A stretch of DNA of 64,000 nt from Ophiodon elongatus (GCA_016806645.1 JACSYO010002005.1:1686001-1750000); one strand, 5' to 3'. Shown: positions 1 to 12,938, counted from the first letter of the stretch. Made by a program: numbers and translations. The notes: generated by a model from the letters alone, not told the origin.

Positions 1-303
1 CGCAATCTCACCTTGTCACGCCCCCTTATGCTGGAGGCCATCTTTGGCCGCCCACACCCTTCATTAGCACTCGCAGAGAAAAAAACATCCACCGAACCCT
101 AAAGTGATCCCATGTATCGGGCCGCTTCAGGTCTTTTCTTAACGATCCGATGGATGTGATTCAGTGCGATTGCATATTCAACTCAAAATGTTCACAGCCT
201 TTCCTGGAGCCATTAAAAGCCACGGGAAAGGATTGATCTGGACCAAAAGTGGGATGTTTTCATTTTGTGGTTTGACTGCATTAGGAGAACTGGAATGGAA
301 GTG

Positions 304-1172
304 TACAGTGTGTTCAGAAAGTATTCAGACCCCTTCACTTCTTTCACATTTTGCCATTCTTCTTCTTTGCAGATTGGCTAAAGCTGACGGGGAACCGCTG
401 ACGGACGTCTTCAGGTCTCTCCAGAGATGTTCGAGTGGGTTTAAGTCCTGGTTCTCAAGGACATCCACACAGTTGTCCCTGAACCAGTCCCATGTGGTCT
501 TGGCTGTGTGCTCGGGGTCCCTGTCCTGCTGGCAGCCCGGTCTGAGGTCCTGAGTGCTCTGGACCAGGGTTTTCATTAAGGGTATATCTCTACTTTGCTC
601 CCCATTCAGCTTTCTGTCAACTCTGACCAGTCAACGGTGAAGCGTGGCGCTTCCACCACCATGCTCCACCGTTGGGACGCCGTTGTACAGGTGATGAGCC
701 GTGCCCGGTTTCCTGCACGAAATCATTGAGGCCAAACAGTTTAATCTTATTTCCATCAGACCAGAGTCCTTTAGGGGCAAAGCCAGCTCTCATGTGTCTT
801 TCATTGAGGCAGACGTCTGATTCGTACCTCGACACGATCCCCTTGAGCTCTGCAGACGGCTCCTTCCACCTTTCTTATCTTTCTTTCTTATCTTTCTTGA
901 ATTTACCACAGCGCCAATCAAGGTGCAGAGACATCTCAAAGAGCGTCAAGAGAAACGGGGAAGCACTCGAGCTAAACTTCAAGTGTCACAGCAAACGGTC
1001 TGAATATTTAATCGAGTCAATGTGATGTTCCACTAATAAAACTTTCTAAAATGCTGTTTTCACTTTGTAATTAGAGGGTATTCAGTGCAGACTGGTGAGG
1101 GAAGGAGAATTAGGTATAATGACAAAATGTGAAACGAGTGAAGGGGTCTGAGTACTTTCTGAATACATTGCA
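304..1172 (-). mobile_element. Degraded Tc1/mariner transposon with both terminal inverted repeats
   Basis: The left end (from 304, TACAGTGTGTTCAGAAAGTA) and the right end (reverse complement of about 1121-1172) are inverted copies sharing CAGAAAGTAnTCAGACCCCTTCAC and CACATTTTG, the termini of teleost/salmonid-type Tc1 elements. A minus-strand transposase relic lies between. LWSDGNKIKLFG (around 740) corresponds to the first catalytic Asp block, QQDRDPEHTAKTTWDWFRDN (around 490) to the second, and LNPLEHLWRDLK (around 420) to the Glu block. Typical Tc1 elements are about 1.6 kb; this one is about 0.87 kb, with the N-terminal DNA-binding half missing and frames broken. It is a fossil, not an active element. 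Confidence 0.85.
325..835 (-). pseudogene. Tc1 transposase remnant (catalytic part only)
   Basis: Two overlapping minus-strand frames carry pieces of a Tc1 DDE transposase. One (617-835) has GLWSDGNKIKLFGLND. The other (325-576) has TAKTTWDWFRDNCVDVLENQ and LNPLEHLWRDLK. The usual EWPxQSPDLNP stretch is shortened and the helix-turn-helix DNA-binding domain is absent. A frame break separates the parts, so no functional protein can be made. Confidence 0.8.
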
Positions 1173-1175
1173 TTT

Positions 1176-1600
1176 AAGCACTTTGGCACAATTCGAGGTA
1201 CTTGTACTACACCTGAGGATTTCAATTGTATACTACTTACTTACCATACCTCATATCAGAGGCAAATATTGTACTTTGTACGACACAAAACGTATCTGAC
1301 AGCTATCGTTATGACAAACAAAACACCTGTGATGACAGTATAACATATAATACATTATTATGGATCAAACTACCCAACGGTACATGAAGTAGTAGAAATT
1401 TGCTCACCCTTTGACCTGCCACAAATTAATACATGATTATATGGTGTCAAAGCAGGAAATTCTGCTGCATGAGTACTTTTACTTTTAATACTTTAAGTAC
1501 ATTTAGCTGATAAGCCTGTACAATATCTATACCTGGGATGGAGTATTTCTCCCACTGTGGTATTTATACTTGTACTTAGGTAAAGGATCTATTGGCTGGC
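1176..1600 (+). repeat. Teleost interspersed repeat ending in GTAAAGGATCT
   Basis: The stretch is rich in TACTTTTACTTTTAATAC-like words and ends with TACTTAGGTAAAGGATCT. A reverse-oriented relative at about 31455-31530 shares TTACTxAxGTAAAGGATCT and the GAGTATTTCT block. A further fragment is at 42474-42540. I recognise it as a common fish non-autonomous repeat. Boundaries are approximate and the superfamily is not assigned. Confidence 0.45.
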
Positions 1601-2774
1601 AGCATGGTTTGCTGAAGAAGACCAAATTATAAGATCATGGACCTTGTGATGGGATTGTTTACTCAACTTTCCAAGCTGAAGAATGAACTTTCAAGCCAAC
1701 ATAGACAATGAGTTCTTTTAATTTCTCAGAAAAAAATGGAAATTTGAACATGTACGACTCCATGACAAGTGGACAAGTTATCGACCAATATTTAATTTAC
1801 ATGGATGTAAAAACAAGACAAAATATAGCTGTGGATTTATTTTTCTGTTGATCAACTGATATACTATTCAATAATTAATCATTTTACAACTAGAATCAAT
1901 CCTTTTATATATTTTAATTATATTTTCTTACATTCTGTTACATTCAGCTTTTCCCATCATGATATTCCTCTCACTGACAGAATGTACAGTAAACACCAAG
2001 ACACATAAACGGTGCATTGAAAATATTTTATTTCTTTCCTGTGTTAATACATAATTAGACATTTATATTTTCATAGAAATAGCATATATACCATGGGTGT
2101 GAACAATAGCAGAGTCATGCTAGCCCTCATGAACAGGATTAATCCCATGAACATCAAGATGGTTCAAACACAGACGTCATGATTGTACATAAAACACAGA
2201 CTCCATTATTCTGCTGTAAATCCATGCTTCTTGGTTATTTGCTTCGACATCAAGTACAAATATACGCCATAAGTAAACGGCCCTATTCTTTACTATGTGT
2301 AGGACCTCGGGGTGAGTACTCAAGGTTCTCCGAAGTCACATCCAGTCATGGACAGTACAGGCAAACCAGGGTGAATGGGATGACTTTAACCATTTTTGTA
2401 GTCTTCCATTGGCACATGATGATCAGGTAAGCAGGAATTTGGTTTAAGGCTAATGCTAAGCTCACGGTGTCGCAGTTTGACAAATTGCACTATTAGGTTA
2501 TTATTTCTTAAGTTTTGGGGGCCTTAAACATCCAATCAAGTGAAACAATCGTACTTTGGAGGGATTGTGGAGGCAAGCAAGCGTTTGTTGGAAATAAAAT
2601 CCAGGGGTGTTAATTCACTAAAACCTATAAATGATGGTAAAGTTGCCTTCGATCAGATATTATTTGGCCACCAGGACATGTCATGTCTTGTGTATGCCAT
2701 TTTTAGTCTCCCGTTATGCTTTCCAAATACATTCCTTTGCTTCAATGATGAACCCCACACCAACAACATTCAAA

Positions 2775-2813
<39 letters not shown>

Positions 2814-4539
2814 CTGTCACTTCCAATTTTACTCCCTCTGATTCTCTGACTCATCTTCCCCGTCTTTCGGTCTCTCTCTCACCTAGTCCCAAAATTCGCC
2901 CATGCCTCATTGGATGTTCACCTTGAGCAGCTGTCGAGTTGCCCCCTGCAGCCTCAGATAGACAGAGACAGATCTGTCTGGGCCACGTCTGCCTTCTGCT
3001 GCTTCCTGAAAATGTGTCAGTTTGGACCGCGGCCAGCCGGAGAATGGACTTGGTGCACGAGTGAGAGTTTAAGGGTGTGCTTGGGATTAGACCCGATACA
3101 GGACAATTGCCACTTCGGGTTCAATGGCATTACGGTTATGAAGCACGTTCATGCTTTTATCACTCACTATATCAGATTAATGTTCAATGATCCAGGGACT
3201 GTTGACCCCCATGCACACAGTTTAATGAGAAACTTAGAAAAGTTCATCCTGTCATGTTTGTGGCAAGATGTTCGACAGCGTGTTTCCTTTGATCAATCGC
3301 AAAAGAGAGACTCTGTTTTACAAAAGACATCAGAAGACGCAGCCGTTACTTTCAGAGAGTGTGACATCAATAGATATAGGAGCGGTCCAAACTTTGGAGC
3401 GACGTGCTTCTTGCCCTTCAAACTCTTTGACATGTGAGAAAAATCGCTTTTCAAAAACATCACTCTCTCTCTGTGGCAGCGGAAACCGCGTTCAATTCAA
3501 GAGTTGTTAGTCTATAAATTGACTTACAAAGACTTGTGCAGCTGCATAAATCTCATCCTGGCTTTAATTATTAATTATTTAATTATTTTTGTTGCTATTT
3601 TTCATGGAAGTATCTACTTCGCTTTTTTTCCAACAAGCTCTAATTGGATCCAACCAGAGGCGATGGAACAACACCACAATTATTGGGAGCAAATCAGAGC
3701 CATTTGCGGTGATTCATAGGTCTGGAACCAGGCTAGCCTAGCTTAGCACAAAGACTGGAAACAAAGGGAAACTGCTAGCCTTACTCACAACTGACTAGAT
3801 TTGTCAAACAAGCACATTCTCCAAATTTGTGACCTGCTCCTTTAAAAAGTGAATGTTGAGAGTCGGGGCTGAGGTACAATCTATCAAAATAGTTTGTGCC
3901 ATCTGTTGTCTGGTCACGTCAGAAAGAAAAGAAAGAAAGAGTTGTTGTGAAAGACTACACTCAAAGTGTTGCACTCGGTTATTTATATGAAAAGTGACAA
4001 GAATGAAAAAAAAAAAAGGGAGCTGGAGAGAGACGGGCTAATCCTGGCTCATTTCTCACCTCCACACAGCTGGCCAATCACGGCGTGACGTCGGTGTGAA
4101 GATCAGTGGTTTCGAAGAATTGTTACATATCAGATGTCGGAGAGATTTGTGAGTCGGGTTTCTGTATATAATAATCAAAGGAGAAGAATGGAAAGTATGC
4201 GTACGTGTGAAGAATCGAGAATCGTGTCTTTGTTCTGTTTTTCCTCCTTTGTGACAGAAAGAGACTAAATGCTTGACAGCCACGAGGAAACTGATTCGCC
4301 GACTGGAGTCTTTCCCTGCTTTCACCTGGTGCATCTGTGCAGACGTGAGCAACCACAACCACTCCGACTCCAGCGTCCTAATGGGCATCGCTCAGACGCT
4401 ACCAGCCACACTCCCCCTTGAAAAAACCTTGACATTCAAATCCCGGGTGTCTATTTTGTCTGACGCGCTTGTTCTGTAATTCTGGCGTGTCCCACTAGCC
4501 AGCCATGATGCCCCACTTCAAGTATCATATGCTTCAAAA

Positions 4540-4592
<53 letters not shown>

Positions 4593-6984
4593 TGTGGGTA
4601 TTTTCTTTCTTTGTGTCAGATGGTTTTCTCTTGACAACCAGCCTCAGAGTTAATAGACCACCACCGGAGTCACTTATTCATTCTACACGGTCCTTTTTTT
4701 GAATCTCGTTTCCCTCTAGATGCATTTGTTTCACAAAAACCAAACCAAAAGGTGATGTCACGGATTCCGTCACAGCATCACTGCAACTGTTCATCGCAAC
4801 CACTTTTAGATGTTTTCCAATGGACGTTTCGTTGAGCTCCACACGATTTCTTTGAAGTTGTCAGGCTTTCTCTTCTTGTACGACCCATATGCAGTTCACA
4901 GTGAAAATATGGGCAGATTACCACTCAAAATGTGTCGCAGTTTTTGAAAAAAGTTGGGTCCTTGACTTCAGACAGAGGCAGACAAAAGTAAGCTTCTCGT
5001 CTCCAGCCAGCAACCGTTGATGTCTATAACCGGCAGATTTTTTTCACCTGTGGCTAGCTAACTTATTCATCTCTAAACGTTAGATCCATGAGTTGATTGA
5101 AACGCGGCCTCTGGTTTTCTTTTATATGTTTCCAGCTGACTCGCGTTAAAACAGGTGCAGCCTTGAACATCCAATGATGGCTCCATACATGATATTGCCC
5201 TAACAAACTGAGGAAAAACGGTAGCATCCTCAGCAATCTTGGAACCCATCGGTCTGACGACGTGAAGCCTCTAGGGGTAAGCTCATGTCTAATGTCACTC
5301 ATGTGACTATTCACCTGCATTCAACCAAAGCCTTCTCCAATGTGATTGGTCAGCGCTACTCGGACTACAACAAGCAAAACAGAACGCTTCCGATACCAAA
5401 ATCTTGTCCCGTTGATTCTACATGTGAATTCAGGTTCTGTTCGTAGAGATTACACCCCCACCAGATGAACATCCTTGAAGAAGACACCCAAACTCTTAAA
5501 ATGCTAAATATCAATCTTACAACAAACCGCACACACACGGCTTCAACATCGCTGTTCAGGGTTGGACTTAAGCGAAAAAGTCACCGTTTTGTGTCCTCCT
5601 TATATGTGTCAAATCTTGTTCCACCGCCTTTTTAAAAAGCACTTATAAAACTCAACCTTGTGCTTATTAATAGTGGAAATAAAGTGCTTCATTTTCCTTA
5701 GCTTTATCGTATCTCTACCTTTCCTTTCACTTCTCCTCTTTCATTGATTCCTTGATTCTCCTCCTCCCTTTACTCTATTTCACCTTTACTTGTTTACCAG
5801 GTGAAGCGTCCATCCAGGCCGGTCTGAGGCAAAAATAAAAAGGTGATAAATGAGCTGAGGCGCGAGGAATAGGCATTGAGCCGGGAGCCGAATGGGAGAG
5901 AGAGAAAGAGAGAGAGAGAAGAGCTGATGCGTAGAGGGAGAAGACGGCTAACGGGAGTCTGAGAGGGGAAATAATGAGAAACAGGGGAGAGGGAAGCTGG
6001 GAGGTGAGAGAAGTGAGGACAGGACTGGTGAAGGGGAGAAACCCGGGAAGGGTGGAGTGATGGAGAGCATTGCGACAGAGGGATAGAGAGCGAAATGGGA
6101 GAATGAAGGAGGATGAGGGTGGCTGGAGAAAGAGGAGGAAAGAGAGAGGCTGATAACGGAGGCTGAGGGGGAAAATAGGGTGCGCTGGCTGAACCGATGA
6201 TTGAGATGAGAAAGTAATGGCTGACTCTCTCAGCACAGGGATGTATTTAAATAGGCAAGGCATTTTGTGAAATCCAGCGTGTCGGTATGTGGTGCTGATT
6301 AGCAGTCATCCCAACCAGCGAGGCATTCAGACATTCACTCATTATCTCTGATACGGCTGCAAAGGCTGCTGAGTTCAGCTCCGCGTTGTCCTGTCAGACT
6401 TTCTAGTGGACTCGGCTGGTGAGCGTCAGTATTCTGGGGTCGGGGTCCGACACATTCGCAATTATACGGAAAACACATCATAATTAATCAGGAAGCAGGA
6501 AGAAGATAATGAAGCGTTATCATTAGCTGGATAATTCTGATGAAGCCATTGATGAGGTGGTAACTAACCAAGTGGGAAGTGGGCTGCAAATAGTAATGAT
6601 TTTCCTTGTTGATTAATCTAGCCATTAGTTTTTGCTTTTCAGGATTAGGTTGCCATTGTTCTAACAAATGTCATGAAAAGACCAAAACCGACAATTTGTA
6701 AGTCCGTCTCTCAATACTTTCCCACTTCCCTAGCCTGTCTGTGGCCCTGTAAGCCCATTTGTTCCTACTAAAGATGTGAATCTTTAAAAACGGCTCACAA
6801 ATATCTAGTTTAATTTTTAAATAAAGCTCAGTAAATTCCTGTAGTTTTTAGCAAATGTTGACTAAACAGGAGTAAATATTTGTTCGGGACTATTTTCAGC
6901 TGCGTATTAACACACATTCTGTGCAACAGTGAGCTTTTACAGTATTGGGATGCTGTGGTAGGGACTCAAAATAAACGTGTCACT
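1601..6984. other. Intergenic DNA, no gene seen
   Basis: AT-rich, unremarkable sequence with a (CT)n array (2777-2808), a (CT)n(GT)n compound (4543-4597) and a purine-rich stretch with GAGA runs (about 5880-6200). The open frames here are low-complexity or lack splice and domain support. A fragment around 3720-3790 with GCTTAGCACAAAGACTGGAA resembles the teleost element described in the lectin introns. Confidence 0.5.
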
Positions 6985-7571
6985 AGCTGTGTTTCCATTC
7001 AATTGTCAAGCTAATTTTTTTTAAGTAAACTTTTGAAATGTCGAATGCAAATTAGGTGTTTTTCCATCAACTTGTTTGGAGTGAATAAACTCGGCTACAG
7101 CGTAGTTTGGTCAGACGCTGGCGCTTTAAGGCTGTAATCTGCCAGTAAACGGGGTAGAAGACGATACTGTGAATCAGATACAAAACAAGTCAGCTGGCCG
7201 ATTATCTACGAGACAAAAAGGGAGCGAGGTCTTCAGGAATTTCTTTCAGTTGGGCAAGTTTGAATTGTTCTTTCACGTCAGCTACCATTGGTCATGTTTC
7301 ATGCTGTCCAGAGACGAAGACCAGCAGTCGCACGTTATGGGAATATCAAGGACGACGGCAACAGCAGAAACAGCTGATCGTGGGAGGTCAATGTTCTCTA
7401 GAATTTATTCAGCAATGGCATTTCATCATCTCTTTTTCAACAGATGCAAAAAACACCTCAAGCGAGCATACAAACTTTGAGGAAGTCCTATGGAATTACG
7501 CCGTTTCCATACAGCTTTTCTCATGCGATACTTTAAAATGCCCATTAAAATATCCGAATGGAAACACGGCT
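6985..7571. mobile_element. 587-bp non-autonomous DNA element with terminal inverted repeats
   Basis: The left end AGCTGTGTTTCCATTC (6985) and the right end GAATGGAAACACGGCT (7556-7571) are inverted copies over 16 bases with one mismatch. Further in, both ends carry loosely matching TTTTAA/TTTAAAnTnTCG-type sequence. The interior includes two open frames (7169-7480 and 7260-7577) without recognisable domains. No clear target duplication was seen. It is most likely a MITE or internally deleted transposon; the superfamily is unknown. Confidence 0.65.
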
Positions 7572-9599
7572 GCTTAGTGCAAGATTGTGGTTCATCGGTG
7601 TCTTTGAAATAGTTTTTAGACAACGATGGAGCTCAATGACGCAGAGCAATAACCTACTTATTAGTTTTGGCAAAACAGACAACACTTGTTGTGACAGAAG
7701 GATCAATTCATTTTTGATTTCATTCTTTTCATTCGATTTTTGACAAGAATGAAAATATGGAATATTGACCGTAAATTGAGTAAATTGAGTAAATTGATTT
7801 CCCCGATGATCAGTCAAAGATGATGACGAATGCCATCAGTTATCATACCCCCATGTCAATGGACACAATGACTTGAAAAGATAAGAATCTCATTTATCAG
7901 CATGTAGATTACATATTCATGCAAATTGTAATTGTCCTGCCAAGCTGCACAAGTTCTCCACAGTGCTGGCAGTTTAGGCGATCAACTCTGCATCGGGTCT
8001 TTAGCGAATCTACACCTGGATTTTATGCATTTTATTTCCCCTCCATCCCATTATAGCGTTGAATTTTAATGATAGTTTTAGAGAGAAAATGGTTTACATT
8101 TCAAAACAGCCACACAGCCGAGTGGATTATCGGTGTGCTTCGACAGCCTGGCATCCCTGCTGTTCTCCTTCTGAGCGGAAACCGAGCCAAGCGTCGCCCG
8201 GTGTAATACGTTTAATGAGGAATGATGCCCCGCATGTCCCCGTCTTTTATTCCCCTGCACATCCGGTTGTAGACCACAGATAGCATATGGCGCTGAATAT
8301 GCAGTGAGGAACAATAGACCTCAATTTGAACCTAAATCTGTCATTTTCCCAGCCATGCCGATCTTTTCAAAGTTTGACACTGAAGTTAACTTCTGGATAT
8401 CGAACCTGGAAGTTGTTGCACAATTTTGATGCGGAGCGAGACGCCACTGTGATAAGAGAGTGCCTGGTCAATCCTCGAACCATGTCTGAATCATGGCTGC
8501 ATTCAGACGGTGTTATCCAACTCACGTAAGGAAAATATGGTCTGCTGTAAAAAAACGTATCACATTTTTTATCCCCGAACTGACAAGGGTGTTAAGGTTC
8601 CAGTTCAGGGGGTGGGGGAGGGGGGGGGCAGAAAAACAGATGCATCATTTAACTGATGACACAGAGACAAGACTCAACGTGCAATATTTCTGACCCAACA
8701 ACAAAAATTATGCGGTAATCAAGACTGGGATTGTGAGGGCTCAAACAATCACAATAGGAGGAGCACCAAACGTCAATGTGCTTATTAGAGAGACACCGAC
8801 ACGGAAAGACAGGGAGAGAGATGAGCTGCTACACACAGGGCTGTAATAAAGACAGAAAGGAGGGAATGCGGATGGAGAGACAGAAAAAAAAGAGAAAGTC
8901 CTTTAAAACAGAGCTCAGCTTGTTTAGTTGTGTGCTGACTGATACCTGGACCTGAAGGACCAGCTAATCTTGCGAAGGAAACTTACATTTCTTCCATCTA
9001 TTCCCAGTGATATGAACCAGAAGTGGTCCAAAAAATAAAATAAAAAAAATACTCAGACATTCATGATTGATGATCCGTTCCTGGGATTCGATGCCACTGA
9101 TGAAGAGCATTCAGAATGAATGAATCAAGCCGTTCTTGTGAAGAGGAAACGATGTCCCCCTCCCATGCTTTGACCGACAGCCGTTTTATGTCCCGTGTCT
9201 ATATCGGCTGTTCACTGAAAGTAGGCCAACAGTCCAGTTTTTGGTCACAACAAAGGTAAAAGTAGGTCCGTCCTCCTCTGTTTCCTGTTTGCGGCCTCGG
9301 ATTCGGAAAGACCAGACTCACGTCCGTTGTTTTTGAAGAGCTCTTCCTTGTGGAGACAGGAGTCTCTGTAATGGTTTATCGCTTCTTCTGTATGATGGTG
9401 TCTGAGAATGGCTTTCTGTTGGTCTCAGGGTCTGGAGGAAACACATTTTACTGAACTTAATGAGAGATAAAAGGACAGTAGGAGTTCAGATATTGTGAGG
9501 ACCGGAACCAAAAGTACTTTCCAGGCCAAAAATCTACAGTCATAATAGTATTTGTTTTGTAAATTTTCAAAACGTGTCTGTTGGCTAAACTGCGTCCCC
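7572..9599. other. Intergenic DNA downstream of FNDC5, no gene seen
   Basis: Mostly unique-looking sequence with a short G-run around 8608-8630 and three GTAAATTGA-type repeats at about 7770-7797. I see no exon with convincing splice sites or a domain. It may contain distal FNDC5 3' UTR: a minus-strand AATAAA occurs near 8031, but nothing proves it is used. Confidence 0.4.
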
Positions 9600-9987
9600 C
9601 ATAGCTACTGTTGCTACACCATAGCCCATAACCCATAGCTACTGTTGCTACACCATAGCCCATAACCCATAGCTACTGTTGCTACACCATAGCCCATAAC
9701 CCATAGCTACTGTTGCTACACCATAGCCCATAATCCATAGCTACTGTTGCTACACCATAGCCCATAGCCCATAGCTACTGTTGCTACACCATAGCCCATA
9801 GCCCATAGCTACTGTTGCTACACCATAGCCCATAGCCCATAGCTACTGTTGCTACACCATAGCCTATAGCCCATAGCTACTGTTGCTACACCATAGCCCA
9901 TAGCCCATAGCTACTGTTGCTACACCATAGCCCACACCCCATAGCTACTGTTGCTACACCATAGCCCATAGCTACTGTTGCTACACC
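9600..9987. repeat. 34-bp minisatellite, about 12 copies
   Basis: Tandem units start at 9600, 9634, 9668, 9702, 9736, 9770, 9804, 9838, 9872, 9906 and 9940, with a shortened last unit (27-bp step) at 9967. The core is GCTACTGTTGCTACACCATA. Units differ mainly in AACCC versus AGCCC just after the core. The array lies about 310 bp beyond the FNDC5 stop codon. Confidence 0.97.
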
Positions 9988-10296
9988 TGTTAGGCTTTCC
10001 ATTTCAGCACTGCAGAAACTGCAGCATAATGGTAGCAGATTTACGACTCAAAATTCGTATTATTCTTTTAAACAATGGGTTCTTGAGGTCAGACAGAGAC
10101 AAAAGCAGGTTAGGTTGTTGCAGAAGCATAATAACAACATGGAGCAAAGACAACAAAAAAAAGAAGCCCAGAATTATGTAAAGAACAAAGAACAAAGTAT
10201 TTACGTGAGGTATTACATAAGATGACAATGTCCTGTTCCTCACCTGTCCTGAGGTTCGAGGAGTTGGTTATTGCACAAGGCTATGCGGGGCTGGTC
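9988..10296. other. Sequence just 3' of the FNDC5 stop codon (probable 3' UTR)
   Basis: About 300 bases between the stop codon and the minisatellite. On the minus strand this should be the start of the 3' UTR. No canonical polyadenylation signal was found here, so the UTR probably runs on into or past the minisatellite. Confidence 0.4.
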
Positions 10297-10436
10297 TTAG
10301 ACGTTGCTGCGCAGTAGCCCCCCCTGTGGGTGCTCTGGAGTACTGCACTCTGAGGAGTTCTTGGCTTTGTCCTTGTTGTTATTGGGCTCGTTGTCCTTAA
10401 TGATGTCATACTGGCGACAAAACAGAACGATCACCC
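10297..10436 (-). CDS. fndc5: FNDC5 coding exon 5 (cytoplasmic tail and stop)
   Basis: 140 nt, phase 1 to stop. It encodes GVIVLFCRQYDIIKDNEP, then NNNKDK, STPEHPQGGLLRSNV and TAA at 10297-10299. This tail is the FNDC5 family signature; the human tail ends LLRSKI. The acceptor is TTTGTCTCCCAG|GG. The 3' UTR runs to lower coordinates. No AATAAA is obvious on the minus strand in the first 300 bases, so the 3' end is unresolved and the 34-bp minisatellite at 9600-9987 may be transcribed. Confidence 0.94.
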
Positions 10437-12904
10437 CTGGGAGACAAATGCACATGATACGTATTTGTTGTAATAATAACGGCTCCCTTTTTACTTTGGT
10501 TTATTTTGTGCTCTCCTCCATGCTGAGGTCAGAGGTCAAGATAAGCTATTGGGGCAGTAATCCGGGAATGTCATATTTTTATTTTTTTAAGCTTTAATTG
10601 AGGTTTCTGAATGAAGCTTTAATGTCTGTCGTTATATTTTATATTATCGTTATATATTTTATTTATATTTTATTATGGTTATATAAATGTAATTTATGGT
10701 GTCGTTAGATTGCTGCTGGACCGCCCTGTTAATACAGGTGGGTGAGGGAGAGTAGTAGAAAATCTTGTTTTTGAAAGGAATAGTTTGACATAGATAGTAT
10801 CGAGCTTCTCATCTCACCATTCGCAAGAGAGGGAATAACCGTGTCTCCAAAAGACAAAAAAAGTATTCCTTTAACAGAAATGTAAGAGCCTTATATCAAA
10901 GCTTATTAGCTCTAAAATCCCTGCATTAATCACATATTTCAATCAAATTCAATCTCTACTTTCCACATGGACAATGTATCTTAAAATGTACTGAGAACAA
11001 TGTTTCAACGTCTACACTTCCATGACAACTGAGCAAACCTCCTCTGCTGATGAGGACCATGTGATATGACCAGAAGCCCCCGAACATGCAAGCAAGTGGA
11101 TATTGGATGTAAAGAGATCGGCCAATTTCAACACAGTTTTTTGCATTAAACACTTTAAATTTGCTGTCAAGCTTGTAAAAGAAGCATTTAAAGCTACTAT
11201 GCTGCTGTGTTTGTTTTACCGCCCTCCCTTTATAAGGCTTCTTCATTTCTCACTTCAGGAGATTTGCTGGCTTGGTTTCCAGCCCTATACACCGAGAAAT
11301 ACTGATAACCAGCAACACGTTTTTTCCAATAACGGGCGGAGGAAGTAATGATATGTCGCAATTTATCTCTATTCATTCAACTGCCTTTGATGTGTCAATA
11401 AAGCAGAACGAACTGAAGTGAGAGCGAAACAGGAAATACAGTGAAACGTACAGACGGAGATATGAACCTGATGACAAGATTGCCATGTGAGGCCTGCCTT
11501 CAGTCATGGAGAGTAAAACACAGCAGAGGAGAGGCAGACGCTGAGAGCGATAGAGAACTAGCACAACAACAAAAATAAAAAGAAGAAAGAAGAAAGAGAA
11601 TAATTCATGACGGCTGAGGAGCGTGTGGAGGAATCTGGCCTGAACGGGCTTCAGTTCTGCTTAAGTCAGACTCTGCTCATCTGATCGCTACCAAATAGCA
11701 AGGTGATTTATCTCACTGTGATATCCCCCACCAGGCCCAATTAAAAGCTGAAGAACACAATTCACCATCAATTTCTTTCACCATCCTGCGGTCTTTTTTT
11801 CTTCCTCTTCTTAAGACTCAGTTCTTTTCTCGATCTTTTCCCTCCCTCTCCAACTCTCTTTGAATCTCAGTGTCTCGTCCTCTCACGGGTAATTTCAGAG
11901 GGAGATCTAAGCCGCTTGCTGTTCATGTACATGCCATATACAGTATTTGGGGCCGTATTTGTATCTCATTACACTCGGTTAAGTGGGTTAGGAAGGAATA
12001 TTTGCAGCCGTGTTCTTCTGTGAAACAATGCTGGGATGAAAGGAGCTAATGACTGGGAGGCTTAAATAGGAAGCAGCCACAGTCTTGTAAAAAAAAAAGA
12101 AGAAACTGTATTGTTGTACAGATGCAACAAACTTTGCAAGTGGCCACACACATATGTGAAGCCCTGGAATAAAGTGTCCTTGTTATTTATCCTTAGTTAG
12201 GAACCAAACCGGTTAACGCACCCATTGGGAAAGAAAAGTTAACTTTTATGTGAATGTAACAGAAAGCTAAGTTCACCCCCTCTGGCTGGCATCAATATGG
12301 TCTCTAAACATGTGAATCAGAGCTTCTGCAGCTGGTCGGTTATATTGGTGACATTGAACCCTAAAAATTGCTTCTTGTCGAAGCGAAAAACTCAAAATTC
12401 ACAATGACTCAAAAATACGCAGTACTTAAAGTTCAGTGAAAATATCTTACAGATTGTTTTTGGTGTCAATTAGCATTTGAATAAAGTTTGAACAATATCT
12501 AAAACGTAAATAAACCTTCATTTGATTTGACCCAGCTACCTATCTGTGACGGGTGGACACAATTTAAACCTTGATTTGAGGCTTTCGGGTCACATACGAA
12601 ATGTTTTCATCGTCTTAAAGCACTGCAGGGCACCAAAACAGTCATCGGAGAGAGAGATTACTCCACTGCCAGCGTGTTTGTCTCTTTATGGGCCCTCAGT
12701 CTGAGAGCTTATTTGCCCCAAAGACAGTGTATCCCTACGAGGTCTGCAGTGATAAATGTGCGTTGCTGAGGAGGAAGATTACCTGCCCACATGATGAGCA
12801 CCACTACAATGATGATGAGCTCTCCAGCCCTCAGCTGAGCAGCCTGACCAACCTCCTCCATCGTCACTTCGTCTGGAGAGAGAACAGACACACACACACA
12901 CACA

Positions 12905-12938
<34 letters not shown>

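Noticed and set aside
5775..6263. 162-codon minus-strand frame
   Set aside because: It is the translation of a purine-rich GAGA/GGAG tract, giving Ser/Leu/Pro low complexity. Not a gene.
9457..9663. Open frame over the 34-bp minisatellite
   Set aside because: Repeat translation only (MGYG, VATVA units). No sign of a real repetitive protein.
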